A stretch of DNA of 64,000 nucleotides from positions 140,632-204,631 of the forward strand of contig MBPM02000107.1 in assembly GCA_001695595.3 (NCBI GenBank), given 5' to 3'. The translations under genes and the position numbers were made by a program. The notes beneath the pieces were generated by a model. That model saw only the letters and a list, made by a program, of their open reading frames with translations, was not told the origin of the DNA and did no database searches. The stretch is from Plasmopara viticola. Taxonomy: Eukaryota > Oomycota > Peronosporomycetes > Peronosporales > Peronosporaceae. Below are positions 11,877 to 26,500 of the stretch, one piece after another. Positions within the stretch are counted from its first letter, which is position 1. Every line of letters starts with the position of its first letter.

Positions 11877-13453
11877 CTATTGTGCAATGCTGCTGCTACT
11901 TTGACTGTGTTCCTCGGCTTGAACTTTTTTCAACATTTTAATAATCGCAGTAGCTGTCGCCTCGTTGCGTGGCACACCGCGACCGATTGTGTACATCTCT
12001 GCAAGATTTTTCCACGCCTCCATCGAGTCTCTATCTGCTGCCTCTTGATAATACAAAAAGGCCTTTTCATAGTCCTGCTCTACACCAATACCGTTGTAGT
12101 AAAGAGCACCAAGACAGCAGAAAGCGTCAGCATGTCCTCGCTTGGCTGCAGCCATGTAAAATTTAAGCGCCTGCTCATTGTCTTGCGCAAACCCGTCACT
12201 GCCGTGAAAGTAGATATCTGCCATACAAAAAAACGCGTCCGAATTACCAGCCTCCATCGCCTTATCTAGATACTCAAGAAACTTGGTTCGGTCTACTGCA
12301 CAATTATTAGTTTTGTCACCTGAGCGATAAAGCTGTGCCAGATAGTACAAAGCCGCCGGATGGCCCTTGCTGGCTGCCATCTCGATAAGCATGAGTCCGC
12401 TTGTGAAGTTCGGCTCAATTTTTAAGTCTTCGTCGCCTTGGTGTAGTAGCGTTCCCATGAAAAACTGCGCTGACACATCCCCTACCTCTGCGGCACGAGT
12501 GAAAAATTGGATAGACGCGCCTTTGTTGCCTATAAAGGGTGGATGCGCATGCTCCACACCGTCAAACAGCATGACGCCAAGGTTGTACAGCGCATCTGGA
12601 TGTGGGTTCTTGTCCATTGTTACACGAGTAAACCAGGCGCTGGCATCCAGTGCCAGCGGTGGGTCGTGGCTCAAGCATAAGTTCCCAAGCTGGACGATGG
12701 CATCCCGGTGGCCGTTGTCAGCGGCGCGACGCAGCCATTCGACTGCCTTTGTGGTGTCCATGGCTTTGTCAGTGTGGCCATCGTCGCTTCTCTCATGTAG
12801 CGGTTCAACTTTTGACTTGGTATCCAGCAGGCGCTCCATTGTTATGCCAAAAGAACGGTCCAGCTCGCTTGACGTTGTGTGCTGAATCAATGAAGTGTCG
12901 CTAGCCGAGCGTGCCCCCTTGGCCTGCTTCTTGCGTTTCTCCTCCATCAGATACTGCTTATAAGCAGCACGAGCACTCTTTCGAATTTCCTTGATGTTAC
13001 GTGCGTCATCCGAGCGTCGAAAAGACTGACGATTCGCCTCAGCATCCCGGATGAGCTCTTGATTTTTGCGTTGCTCCTCGTGCTCGTTCTCCTCTACGTC
13101 TTCGTTCAGCAATAGTGATCCCAGCAAGTATTGTGCGTCCGCAATGTTGGCGTGCGCTGCAGCTTCTAGATGCTCCATTGCCTGCTGTAGGTCGTTACCG
13201 CCCAGCATCTTCTTTGCCTTTTCGAGCGCTTCATATGCCTGCAACAAGCAAATGTCATCGTCAATAGATTATTCTTCAGCTGACTCAGTCGAGGCCAAAG
13301 CCGCACCTCTTTCTCGTTAGCAATTGAGACTATAGGCCGTGTTACAGTAAGCTTAAAAGGATGAAGAAGTTTGGACAATTGGCCTTTTCGCAGTTTGTAT
13401 ACATGGCCCCGAGATGCCAGCGCTGCCGCTGCTAATCGGTGCCCAGCTCGCAT
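11877..13453 (-). CDS. Sel1-repeat (SLR) protein with possible mitochondrial presequence
   Basis: Two exons: 13307-13453 and 11877-13238, with a 68-nt intron; 503 codons including stop. The first exon encodes a basic, Ala/Arg/Leu-rich N-terminus without acidic residues for about 45 residues (MRAGHRLAAAALASRG), which looks like a mitochondrial presequence. A charged helical region follows (RKSARAAYKQYLMEEKRKKQ). At least six Sel1/TPR-like repeats lie at about residues 170-480, with signatures such as AVEWLRRAADNGHRDA, AMEAGNSDAFFCMADIYFHG and AAKRGHADAFCCLGALYYNG. Sel1 repeats scaffold protein complexes; the partner is unknown. It lies head-to-tail upstream of the laminin-like gene with 115 bp between them, on the same strand. 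The ATG was chosen because upstream in-frame starts are non-ATG. Confidence 0.85.
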
Positions 13454-16400
13454 AATTATGTGGCTAATTGATTCGAAATTTGCGATACACAATTCGTAGC
13501 TCAATTTGTAAGCAAAATCGCAGAATCTTCATAAATATACGAGCCTTAGTGCATACATAAAACACAGGACTACAGATGGGTACCAAGAGTTTGTAACATT
13601 GCTTGAAGCGATTATGAATATGATGCAAAGCCAATTTTGGCTTTTATGAAAAACCGCGAGGCTAATTTGACGGCTTCATTGACCACCGTTCCACGGCAGA
13701 TGTATTCCGACCGAAAATACTACCATAGTATGAAGGCTACTGTACTTTAGTGAAGCTGAACCTACTGGATTTTTGACAAATAAACGCCGGAAAAATTCTA
13801 TAGATGGCGCTCCTGAAGATGCAAATCCTCTTTAAGAATCCCGATACATCATCCGCTTAATATTTTCTTAGGCTTTGTGACAGCAAACATTATGGCTAAG
13901 CTCAAAGATTGAAATATCGTTAAAATATAGCTGAATAATATCTGGTGCACGATTAAGTTTCAACGGCTAGAGGAGCAAGGTGTAGTGTTGGCCTCGTTTT
14001 GAATTGGGGCCTCTTTCGTCAAAAAGGCAAACAACGGTACGGTGTGAAAGTCGAAAGGCTGACCTTTTAGCCTATTATAATTTGTTGGTACGCACAAATG
14101 GCGCCTCCCCCAACACAGTGCTTATTTAATAATAGGACTAACTCTTCTTTCGTGGTTAGTTGTCTACTAATGGTCTGCTGTTAAAATTTGCGATCGAGTT
14201 TCCGGTATTAAAAGCAACGCTTGCTAAAACACAGCAGAATTCGGTGGGTCCATTTCTAATACTGTCGTGTCTGATAGGTCATTGTATTAAAAAAAGTAAT
14301 CAAAAACATTTTTTGCTGTTTAATTTCCATGCAAATGTACTTAATCTACCATCTTTTTCAGTCGGCTTACGATCTTGGTTTATATGTTCGCTGATTGAAG
14401 CATCGTTTTCCTCCAGGACCATGTCGTGCTTTATGTCTTTGTCATTTGAAGGAACGGCATAAAAGCTGTCGGAATGAAGCAAACGATCTGCTTGTCATAA
14501 AATAGCAGCTACAAACTATGCCGAGAAACTAACAGCTCGACTTTGGCATCAACGTCTGCAATGAAGAATCGTAAATATGGATCTAAGCTGATAAATGGCT
14601 TGCATGCCCAACAAATCAATTACTTCAAAGAGCTTTCAGCCCTTCTGACAGGAGCCAGCTCATAATCTAGCCTCCACGAAAGCGCGTAGGCAAATTTATT
14701 GGGCTTAACTAGCTTCCATTCAAATACTGTGCAGAAAACTGTAGACGACCTCACCATTCTTCAAGACAATTTGGGTATATTCATCTCGACGTCAAAGAAT
14801 TATTGCAATCTTGCCACCCTTTGGGGCAAGAAGGCATCGTTTTGCCGTCAATAGTGACGCAAGCTCTGAAACGACCATACAGAGCTTAGCGAATAGAAAA
14901 TACACTCGGAGCATTAACAGTGCGCACCTTTCTTCCAACAGTAGAAACATTGATGTTCGGCAGTTTTAGCTAGAGCTGGATACCTCATCTAGTTTTTTCA
15001 TCGAATTGCAATACGCACAAACAATCTCACAGTTGGAAGCTTCTCAAACAATGCTTAAAGAGTTTGTCTTGTCCACTAAAGCGAGAATAAGTTTTTGCCG
15101 AAGGCTTCTCTTGATGCATTTATTAACACCGTACTTATGTCAACCTTAGAATCACTTATAAGTCTGTCCTAGTAGGCTATTGCAAAAGTTGCATAGCCAT
15201 TACCGTACTTGTATAATACTTGGCTTGATAAACGTCTTCCTTAACTTTTTGGGTTTGCGATGTAAGTCAAGCCAATAGATTTTTATGGCTCTCTTTGAAC
15301 GGCCAAGATACTATATCTCCACTGGTGCCAAAACTCACTCGTCATTGTTGATTTATAATTCATTGATCCTCATGACTTAAAGCCTTGCTGCAGGCGGTTT
15401 TGATGGACCAACAGAGCCGATTAATCTTTTTCGAAGCAGGTACATCGTCAAGGTATGCCATGGCAAAGCCAGTATTGGCCCAAACAGCTGTGTAAATGGA
15501 TTATCAACGTCACCTCGAAGCTAGATAGCCCATCTTGCATAGTGTTTAATTAAGCGTACTAAACGTCTTAAAAAGTGAATTTGATCTTCCAATCAGATTT
15601 TTTAAAGTCATGTACCAAATTGAAGTCATTGTATATTTCACACCGGGATATATTTGATGGCAACATGTCCTTCCTAAAATTGATAGGTTTGTAAATACCG
15701 GTGCACTGCTTAGCTTATTGTAAGCATGACAAGCTGCAGCGTTTTGGCTTTTGCGTATCTACGGGTGTTACAGCATTATGGAAGCACGCTATGTTGCTCT
15801 AGAGCTCCGCAAAAAAAACCAAGCACAAATGCTTCTTGGATAAATCGAAGAGGCGAAAAAGCTCTTTCAATTTAAGGTCACATAATTAATATGGTCTTCT
15901 TTACATAAATACAGATCTCGTCATGTGGAAAGCCGGCTTAACATATATAGCATGACAAGAATAAAGTCGTGTCTCGCCAGATTTTCAAAACTATATATCT
16001 TTACTAAAGGGGTATAGTATTGTTCGGAGAAGAGCGAGTTTGGTAATTCCATAACAAACATTGTAACATCCAGCCTTTCACTGTTCAGAAAAACATACAA
16101 TAAAGATTTTTTAATTGCTGTCAACCGCATTCAACATTCTATGCTATGTGTCCGCACAATTTTACAATTCTGACGTTTCTAAGAGCTTATATGAGTCCCA
16201 TTTTAGGCGGCTGGTAATGCCTATACTGACTATTGCAAATATATCTAAAGCTCCGAAGTCCTTAAGACATCTCGCACTGTGACGCGTGACGGTCAATTTA
16301 ACTGTGAAGCTTATGGTGTGTATGGCCAGAGACGTTCAGCCCTTTTCAATTAAGGGTCCGATCTGACCGTCAAAGCCGATGCCTTTCTCGTACTCTTTTC

Positions 16401-19400
16401 AATCACCGGTAAGCCCACTAAAGATTGTTACGATCTGGGTCCAGAGGCGACGGAAGCTTTATATATATAAACCGCTTTACCTTGCCCAATGTGGTGGAAG
16501 TGACCTATAGATTTAAATTTCTGGCGCCTGGCAAAGCATTGACCTTCGAACGAAGTTTTGAGCTAAATACCCATACCCGCGCTTTGCACTACGCTTTTAA
16601 CGTTTGGTTCTCGCGAAGCCAAATTCAAGACATATGGAGGTGGACACACCAAGTAAACAAGTTGCATTATATCCTGCTATTCCGTCCAAAGTGTTTGGAC
16701 TCCAGTTGTAGTATCATAAAGACTCGCTTGGTTTCACAATAGTATTTTCGAATTGAGCCGTCGTGGGAACAGTGCTAAAGCGTATCCAAAAAATATTACC
16801 AGAACAGGAGCAAGCCACATTTGTCGTCCGGACTTTCACAATCCATCAGCAGGATTCATGCAATGCTAAAAGCCCACTCACAGCCGCCGTAAGGTTGCGC
16901 CGATTATTGGCTCTTTTAAAAAGCTTTTTATCGACATTTTTGCCCCCGGTGAGCCTTTGCGGGTACGCAAAGCCGATGAGAGGACTGCTCAGTGCGATGG
17001 TCTGCGTCGGTCGGCAAATACCTACCCACCTCTTTTCTGTCAAATTTGGTGCTTAAAGAGTGACTGATCGGCTACTTGCATTGTGTTTGACGGTTGTTGA
17101 GTTACAAAACTGACAGTACCACTCAAACCACTCATAAAATATACCTCACTTTCTATCTTTTGGTCAACAGTTTCTGTGGCCTCATCAACAAGTGGATCGT
17201 TTTTTCCTTTTAATTTCAGTGCATTTTGAAATTCAATTTGCACGGTTGGTGCGTCTTATGACAGGTCTAACACCCTTAAAGCTTGTTTCCTGGTGACGAC
17301 TGGTTTGGCAGCGTTGTTGCTACTTGGTCATTCTTCGTAGCCTTAGTGGGCAAGTAGCGAGGCAAGCCCACTTGTGGTGCTTCTTATTGCTCTTACCGCC
17401 CAAAGGTAAAAGTCTATACGATTAAACACAATAGAGAGAGTGGTATGTGCGCGCTTTACTCCGCGATGGAGTCAGAGAAATGTTATAGTTTTCTTTGCCA
17501 AAACAGCTTTTAGGTGGGCGAAAATTTTCAGACTCATCGTTCACGGTGCATGCTTTAGTCCCATTTTTTTGTCAGACAGAGCCTTGGCTGTAGGCCCTAC
17601 CTTTGGTGTACATGAAGTATTCGCTAGAGGCCAATTAAGATGCAGCGGCAAAGTTAAACGCTAGAGCAACTTCTTTTAAACATATTGGGTGACACCGGTC
17701 AAGTAACGTTGATACCAGGACTACGGTACTCATCTCCGATTAGCTAGCAGGAAAGCAGTACGTAGCCTCTGAATCCCTGCTTGGTGCATATCAGTAGGAG
17801 TTGCGCGGGGCTGAATTGGTAGACATCAAAAGTGTTCATTTAATATCGTAAATACAAAATTATATTTAATACTCATCCTTGGAGTATAGCGGATGGCGAT
17901 CTACAACTATTATCGACTTTTAAAATAGAGGGAAGGTCACAAACCTGAGCTCACGCTTCCTACAAGCAGTTAGTACGGCAGCACCGCTGTGCTTGATAGT
18001 CAATCTACACTCAAGCCACTGACCTTGATCCTCTTTGATGAAGAAACATCACGGTAATGTGCTCAAGAGCATACAAGATGAGCCAAAAAAGCTGGTGTAC
18101 TAGCAAAAGTATAAGGGGATCAAAATCAAATTGCACAATGGCTTGACGCGATGAGCTCGCATCTCAACAAATTCTTTGGCTATAAAAAGCTTGGACATAG
18201 CATCCTAAGCACAAGATGATAGACCTTCTTCGTCGATTGCATCGGTTACAAAGGTGTTTGTTCAGCATCGATGATGATGAGCGTGTACACGATGAGAAAA
18301 AGGTAAAAAATACCTTTTCTGAGTTTAATAAGTTAAAGTTCCATAATACTTGTTTTCTTTAAACAAAACAACAGATATCAGCTTTTTCCACATTAGTCCC
18401 GTCGAGCAATTATGTCCGACGCTCTTAGCCCTACGAGCATACCAACCCAACATCTTCACTGTTTGCATCGTAAAATCAAAATAATAAGCCATTAATGGTA
18501 TTTCAATGGATTTAGCTATTAAGAGTCTCAGTTCTTATAGCTAAGATTTTAATTGGTCTTGGCTTTATCTTTAAATTGGTACACTAAAGCACAATATTAT
18601 AGATCTACGGCTACCTTGGCGGAGCTTTAAAAAGTCAAAAAGTCACTTCTGCTGCAAGCAGAAGCGCTATTGGCGCTGACACTAAACCATGTTGTGGACT
18701 TTTGTAGGTTGGAAATGAATAGCTCAGATAGTGGTGGAATTAGCGATAATCGTCAGACACGGTATTTGCATGGCATATGTGCTATGATGTTTTACTAAGG
18801 CAGTGCGAGCGAGGCCCTTCCAATGCGCGTGCTGTGGCGTGTAAGTCGCTAAACAGTGCTTATATGTAAGATATTCGCTTCACCGGTAGTTGTCTGGTCG
18901 GCTTTAATCCAGCAAAATTTAGGCAAAGTCCTACTCTTATCCATGGAGAGATCACAGAAGAAAGCGTTTCCCTGCATGATGTGAACAATTTGGCTGCTTA
19001 GCAACCAAGGCAGAAGATGATATGAGCAATACTGATTGTGAACGGCGCTCGATGCATTGTATGGCTGATTATAATCATCGTTGGAGATTAAAATGCAATC
19101 GAGTGGTACATGGTACACGGTCAGCCCTAAGCCAAAAAAATCGTAGCGCTGCTCTTATGATGCATATGGGGCTCGCTGAGCGTAAGTTTAGCTGAGCAAA
19201 GCTTTGCTCTCCTCTCGACGTTAATACAGACGTCAATGCGTCAATATTTGATCATGTCGACGATGAAAGGTCACGACAATTCTATCCAAAATCCTTTATC
19301 TCTCTCAATTAAGGCAATGAATCATGGCGCTCATTGGGCAGTGCAGCGCATCTCGTCTTATAGGGGAAAGATCTAAAGCATTCGAAATGATTCAAGACAA

Positions 19401-22400
19401 TAACACTTTGCCACAAGACGCTATCATGGCACAGTAAAACCCACGAGAAATGAAAGCCTGTTTGTTTGTGAGTTCTGCTTGAGCTAAACAAGAGGTTATG
19501 GCAGCGCTCACTGAGACTTGTGAAGCTAATGACATATCCAATCCAGTGGGTGAAGGAGAGAGGTCAACTTCTAATCACAGTTAAGTAATGAAGTGTTCAA
19601 AGACACTTAGACGGCACTTAGTGCAAGGAGTCGAAACTCGATTTGAAAAATCTTTTGGACCCATACTATGCGATGGAAGAGAAATTGATGATGTGGTTGT
19701 TTGATACGGGCCTTTGGCGATGCAGCTAGATTGAGGTGTACGTAATCAATTGAATCGATTCCAGGAGCCAAATAATGCCGGACACGGTAGTGGCTATAAA
19801 TAACACTACCACATTATCGGCGCTTTCTTTCGCGCAAAGCACGAAAAATATATGGTTCGGGAAACTGAGACACAGTCTCTTTTTTTAGTTGCACATGACA
19901 ATCCTCACCGACTTTTAGTGTCGGAAAGTTAAATGACATTTATTACACCATACACGCTTATGATTGCCTTGATGCAGTTATCAAGCCGTCACGTGCACGA
20001 ACTTCGATAAAGATATGCGCTAAAGGCAGCATGGTATGATTTGCACTCAACTTAGCTTACTGATATTATCAACTTTTTGAGCGAGAAAGTTACGCGCCAT
20101 CGACCTACAGGCGCTATACTCTAGAAGTGAAAAATCAAGGCTTCGGCTTACAAGTGCGCCTGCGATGCCGGGGTTCTCACAAAATTGGTTAGACCTCATC
20201 GAGTGTATGCACAGGCACACATTCATGAGCTTTATGGCTACATCCATGCGAACGAAGAAGACCACCCGAGAGCGGTGCTCGAATGCATGCGCACAGATAG
20301 GCTTTACACGAAACGGCTTTAACATCGTTACTGCACTACTGCACTACTGCACGTTGACGCTCGAGGTTGTTATCGAATGACTGCATCCGAATCTAGCAGT
20401 TTAGTGGCCAAACAAAAATGTTCTGTGCACAACAGAGATATACTTTTGATAGAGTGTGCCCTCGTCACATTAAGGATTCACTTTCTCGACCCTAAGCCGA
20501 TCGTTCTCTATAGGGCCGAGAATATCGGCACAGCTACCTTAGCTTTGAAACATACGGCCAGATGACTTTCCTTACTTATTCAAATAACGTTGAGACGATT
20601 GTAGGAGTCAGATGTTGCAGAATGCCTTGACTGATGCGTTTATGCGTCGCCCAGTCAAATCATAGCTGTGATCGCATCAAATATCTGACTACCTCATTTT
20701 TTACAAGAGCTAATTACCGGCTTCAAATCACTATACAGTATGCCCCCGGACACGTTGTAAAAAACACGTCTTTTCTCGGAATAGGCGGTGGAACAGGCAC
20801 TTGTGCATTTTAAAAGCTTAAGCTAGTCACCTCTATTTTAGTTCCAGTATGTCGGTGATGAGCGCGAGTTTCCACTCCCGCACCATGGCATTCTTTTTTG
20901 TTTTTGGTGAAGAAGTCATCAATGATCCCACACTGCTTTCATGGCAATCGTCACACAATATTTATTGGTCGCACAAGGTCAATCTCGTGTCTCACTTCTC
21001 TATTTGATGAAAGTTTGATTGATGAATCGCTAAATGCGACATATAGCGTTGCAAGAAGGTATCTGGAATGCGATTCCTAAATGGGTCTTCGAGCGTCACT
21101 AACAAACCTTTAGTTGACGAAGAAACCTAATTTAGAGGGATAGATAATGTTTTGACGGTGAATCGTTTCGCAACAGGTACATTTCAATTGGATGCACTGC
21201 CAGATGTGTGAAAGTCACTGAGCCTAGGTGAGCTCAAAGATACTGAATTTTTGACTAGTATAATAGCTAGAAAGATCGTGGATGTTGTAATCCTAAAAGA
21301 TTAAATCTCTCTTGACTTAGGTAAGCAAAGAACCACCTCTTCACATCAGGCACGAATTATGTGTCCTTACTATTGCAATTAAAGCAGCGAATGTTTCGCT
21401 GTTTGGCAATGCTTAGTCTATTGAGACTGGACCATTCCATAGCCATCAAAATTTTAAGCACTGAAGACCGAGAAACTGCTCATCTTCGACATTTTCGATG
21501 AGCTTTTCTGTTTGAGGCTGTATGCTTCTTAGGAGTAATTCTATCATCATCGTCGCTGTTAAAACGTTATAAAAAATAAGCTCGAGGCAAGCCTATTTTC
21601 AGATCGGTCATGACTTGCCTTTTTCGAGGTTGAATCTCAGTAACGGAGGTCGTCAACTTCCATAGCTCACGCAAATATAATATGAATGTATATATCAATT
21701 TCGCTTCTACTTCACTCGCAAGCAGAAAAGCGTAAGCGCTGACAGAGATTAAATTTGTCGGAAGAAATGCTGCTCGCAGCTTTCCCTTCATGAGTTCTTA
21801 AGCTACAAAGGCACATATTAAGCTGTTATACCACACACCCGAGTAAGAGAGTGTGAATGTCTCGTACATCTGGTCGTCAGTATTCGTGACCATTCTAATA
21901 TTCACCCTTACCTCCTTGGTAGGTCTAGGTTTTCTCTTTCTCTAAAAGATGAAAATATAATTTTTCACCACTAAAATGCTACCGCAGGGTACCGAAAGCT
22001 GTACTGCCTAGTTTTTAGAGCCTTGGTTTTGCTCGTAAAGCTCGGAAGCTGTGACACAATCCAGCAATATATAAGCAAACGCAGCCGCTTCTTTAAACCC
22101 ATACAAAGCAGTAGATTTTCCGAGCAGTGCACTAACATCATGTTCGACAGATGCGGGAAGGCGATCCGATCAATCTCGGACCTTTGTAGAGGTTCAAGTA
22201 TACAATCTATTTGCGTTGGTCAACTGAGCGCTAACGGGTCACACAGCACATTGCGCAAAAGAAGGTTACAGAAAGAGATTCGGACCAAAGGATGCAACAG
22301 TTTCAGACTGCTTAAATTTTTGTGCCTCTAGTTTCTGATAATTTTCAGCACGGATTTCTTTTGATATACCTGTTGATACGAAATTAGGGACCATCAAAGG

Positions 22401-23541
22401 ATTTTAAGGGTTAATGCTGGGCTTAATGTAGGTTATTCTTTATCTTTTAATGTTCTGACATTAGGTCAGGTTTTTGGCCTCCTGTTCTGAGGAGGTTATG
22501 AATACGAGCGGCACGTAGGCTTTTGGTGTCACTTTCTGATCGACCGCCACCGCAAAGTATGCAAGCTTTGTCGATAACTACCCAAAACCAAGCCTCCCCT
22601 GAAAGGTAAGCGGCTAGACACCGAAAGGCAAGAATGACAGCAATTCTCACCATGCCTGAATTACGTCATCAGACCCTGCACACCACGCAAGCGCCTACAG
22701 CTTGCTCAGGAGAAAGACCGCAAGACCACTCAAATGGTCACCCGCGAGGCCAGCATTCGCGGCTTTTCGGCGATTTTCGTGGGGACAATGATGCGAGCCG
22801 TCGTTACAACAAGCAGCGCCCGAAGCCGAGCTACTGTGTTGCAATACTGAACGGATATTACTAACTTTAAGGTCGATCACTTTGTTATTTACCCCTTGTT
22901 AAAAAAGGACTGCGGTTGTGCGGGCAACGAGAAAATAACAGATTGAAAAGTATTTAGTGTAGTGAACAAACGATGTAACGCAGATCCGCTTCTACCAATT
23001 ATCGTAATGAAAATACATTTTGCTCTTATCTTATAGAAGACTGTGCTTGGCCTTTCTTTTTAATTAGGACTCAAATCGACACTCTGCCGCGCGTCGCATT
23101 ATATTACGTAGACGTTGTAACCCATTAAAAATGGCATAGATTTCGCCATGCCTTGTGGCGCAACCGCGAATTCAATTTTAACGTAGCCCTATGATTAGAC
23201 TCATTAAAAGGATTTGCTGAACCCGACATTTCCCCTACCCTCGCATCACTTGATTAGGGCTGCGACAGATTAAAAGCCGATGAAGAGCTCTAGAAAGAGC
23301 CAGTGGTGATCGGAATATACTTAAATTCCCCCCCCCTTTGTCGCTATTAAATCCTCCCTGACGATTTGCCTGCGAGACAATATTGTTGCCTGGCTTTGCT
23401 ATATTAGTGCGGGCTCACAACGGGAAAACTGCTAAAGTCGGAGGGTCGTGTTCGTAGAAACACACTCTTATTCGGTACATTCTCTTCCGTTCAGTCGTCT
23501 AAAAAGCGGTTGGCGCATATTTAAAGAGCGCTGACGCTGCC
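13454..23541. other. Gene-free AT-rich decayed intergenic block
   Basis: About 10 kb without any open frame that I can relate to a protein family. Frames are short, stops are frequent, and composition is AT-rich compared with the flanking genes. A possible coding relic lies near 16870-17060, where one frame stays open with coding-like composition (includes FIDIFAPGEPLRVRKADE), but I cannot name it. A second arginine-rich open stretch lies at 22634-22864. The most likely content is old transposon debris. A run of eight C lies near 23330, upstream of the myosin gene. Confidence 0.5.
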
Positions 23542-26500
23542 ATGGAGAAGGGCGTGAGCGTATGGCTTCGCGACACGGACACAGATGAGTGGCAACGTGC
23601 TACTGTCGTCAATCTTGGCGAGCCGCAGGACGGCGACAACGAGTGTCAAGTGACGCTGCGCTTAACCGAAGGGCCCAATGCGCGCTCGGAGAAGACGGTG
23701 CAAATTGACGTACGGGCGCTTGAGGAAGAGCAAGTCGATGGGGTCATGCTCGCCAATAGTAGTGACATGGTATGTGCAAGAGTGATGGTCACTCTATCGC
23801 TTGGGCGACAACTTGCCACTAATGATTTGTAATTCTTTCTTCGCTTACCAGGATGTTGTCGAGGATCTAATTCAGCTACCGCATTTACACGAGCCTGGTA
23901 TATGCCACACGTTGAACGAACGTTTTAAGATCAACGAAATATATACGTTGACGGGGGAAATCTTGCTAGCTATCAACCCATTTCAAAACCTAGGTATCTA
24001 CACGGACAAAATTATGCGCAAGTACATTCGCAATGGAGACAAGCGTGCGCTTGGACAGGAAGTACCAGACATGCCACCACATGTCTTCAGTATTGCAGAC
24101 AAAGCCTATCGCTCACTAGTTAACCCAATTGGACGCAGGTCCAATGGTGGACCAGCCAATCAGTCCATTCTTGTCAGCGGTGAAAGTGGCGCGGGTAAGA
24201 CGGAAACTACTAAGTATGTGATGAACTATTTGGCTACTATCTCGCATCATAAGGACACTACAGCCGACAGCAATGTCATGAAGCAGGTTTTGTCGTCTAA
24301 TCCCATACTAGAGTCTTTTGGTAACGCGCGTACGATCCGTAACGACAATAGTAGTCGATTTGGAAAGTTTATCAAGATGGAATTTTCGCCAGAGGGGAGT
24401 TTGATTGGTGCGTCCATTCAAACATATTTGCTGGAAAAGGTGCGTCTTGCCTACCAGGGTGAGTCGGAGCGCAATTACCACGTATTTTACGAAATCATTG
24501 CTGGTGCTAGTGCCGAGGAAAAGAAACGGTGGAATTTGAAAGCGCCGGCCAAGTTCCACTATCTCAATCAAAGCACATGCATTAAACGTAAAGACGGTGT
24601 GAACGATGCGGACCAGTTTGGTGTTCTTAAAAACGCCATGCAGACGATGGGGTTCAATGAAGAAGATATGGAGAGCATTTTTGTGACGATCTCCGTTTTG
24701 TTACACATTGGTAATTTAGAGTTTGATGAGATCCACCAAGCGTCGGGTACGGAAGGATCTGAAATTTCTAAAATGTGTGAAGATTCGATGAATGTGGTAC
24801 TTGAATTCTTGGAAATTGACAAGGATGGTCTTGAACAAGCCATTTGCAATCGCAATATTCAGACGAAGGCCGAGCACTATTCGATTGGTTTGCTTCCAGA
24901 TGCCGCTGAGAATGCGCGTGATGCACTTGCTCGTTATCTTTACGGAAAGCTTTTTGACTGGCTTGTTAGTCGTATTAATGAAATTGTGGAGAATGAGGAC
25001 CGCGATGTGCCATTTATTGGCTTGTTAGATATCTTTGGGTTTGAAGACCTCGAGCACAACTCGTTTGAACAGCTGTGTATAAACTTCGCTAACGAAACTT
25101 TGCAGCAACATTTCAATCTTACTGTCTTACGCATGGAGCAGGATACGTACGAAAAGGAGGAGATACAGTGGAGTTTTATTAACTTTCCTGATAATGGTCC
25201 GTGTATTGAGCTTATTCAGGGAAAGCCGTTCGGTATACTTCCCGCTCTTGATGAAGAGTGCATTGTTCCACAGGGTAACGACCAAAATTTTTCGCGAAAA
25301 CTGTACCGTCAACATGCATCAAACCCGCATTTTGGTGCAAGCAAGTCTGAAATGGCCAATCACCTGTTCGTCATTCATCACTACGCTGGAGCTGTCACTT
25401 ACGATACTTTTGGTTTCTGTGAAAAGAATAAGGACGTTTTATATCCGGAGATCACCGCCATCATCAGGCGATCGTCTAAGCCATTCGTACATCGACTTTT
25501 GCAGGTTTTTCCGGAGAAAAAAGCGCCGATGAAAAAAGCAAAGGGCCGAGCTACGAGTATTGCTTCTCGTGTGAGTCTAGGTCAGCAGTTTCGTTCTCAA
25601 CTGAAAGCTTTACTGGACACGATTAACGTCACGGATTGTCACTATGTGCGCTGCTTAAAACCTAACGATCTGGCTAAGGCCAATTTGCTGATAGCCAAGC
25701 GCGTGTGCCTGCAGCTTAAAGCGGGTGGAGTTTTAGAAGCTGTGCGTGTAAATCGCGCTGGATATCCTGTTCGAATCAGCCACCAGCAATTCATTTACCG
25801 CTATCGTCCCCTGGCTAAACGTGAGTATTTGCAGCGCATTCCTGCAGAAGCTGCTGAAGATTTCTTCGACAGTAGTAGGCGTAGAGATGCGGCAACTTTG
25901 CTGGTGAATTTTTTGCTTAAGGCTCATGCCGAGCGTTATCCTGAACTAGCTGGTGCATCTATGGACGGTGTCGCTGGAATCCAAGTTGGTCTTAATCGTG
26001 TTTTTTTCCGTCGTTCGGCCATTCAGTTCGTGGAGGCCCAGCTGGCAAAGCGACATGGCGAATTCGTTGTACTTATTCAGGCTGCTGTGCGCGGGAGGAT
26101 AGCTCGGCGTCGTTACGCTCGCTTGAAGAAATCATCAGTCGTATTGCAGAAAATGATACGAGGTTTTATCACTCGTTGCCGATTCCACGTGATGCGTGAG
26201 CGCCACCGCGAGGTTCAGCGTCAAAAGGAGCGTGCCGAGATGAAGCGGCACGAAAATGAGCTTGCTGAAAAGCGGAAGCGCGAGGAAGAACGCCGTGCCA
26301 TGGAGGAACGACTTCTATTGGATGAAAAGTGCAAAGCTGTCGAGCTCGAGGAGCACAATCGCCTTACTGCTCAATCTGCATCAAATGATCCTGTATCAGA
26401 TGATTCGTCTGAAGGGGACCGGGGTTCGTCGATGAAGTTATTGAGGACTTCTGGCGAGAGCAGTGGCCGCGCGGTATCTCGTTTTCACTTTGCCAAGGAG

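Noticed and set aside
13166..13320. Extension of the Sel1 gene frame without an intron, and a plus-strand frame opposite it
   Set aside because: A phase-matched GT..AG intron joins the presequence exon to the Sel1 exon; the plus-strand frame has no family motif.
23325..23345. C homopolymer as a regulatory element
   Set aside because: A run of eight C alone is not evidence of function, and its length may be inaccurate.
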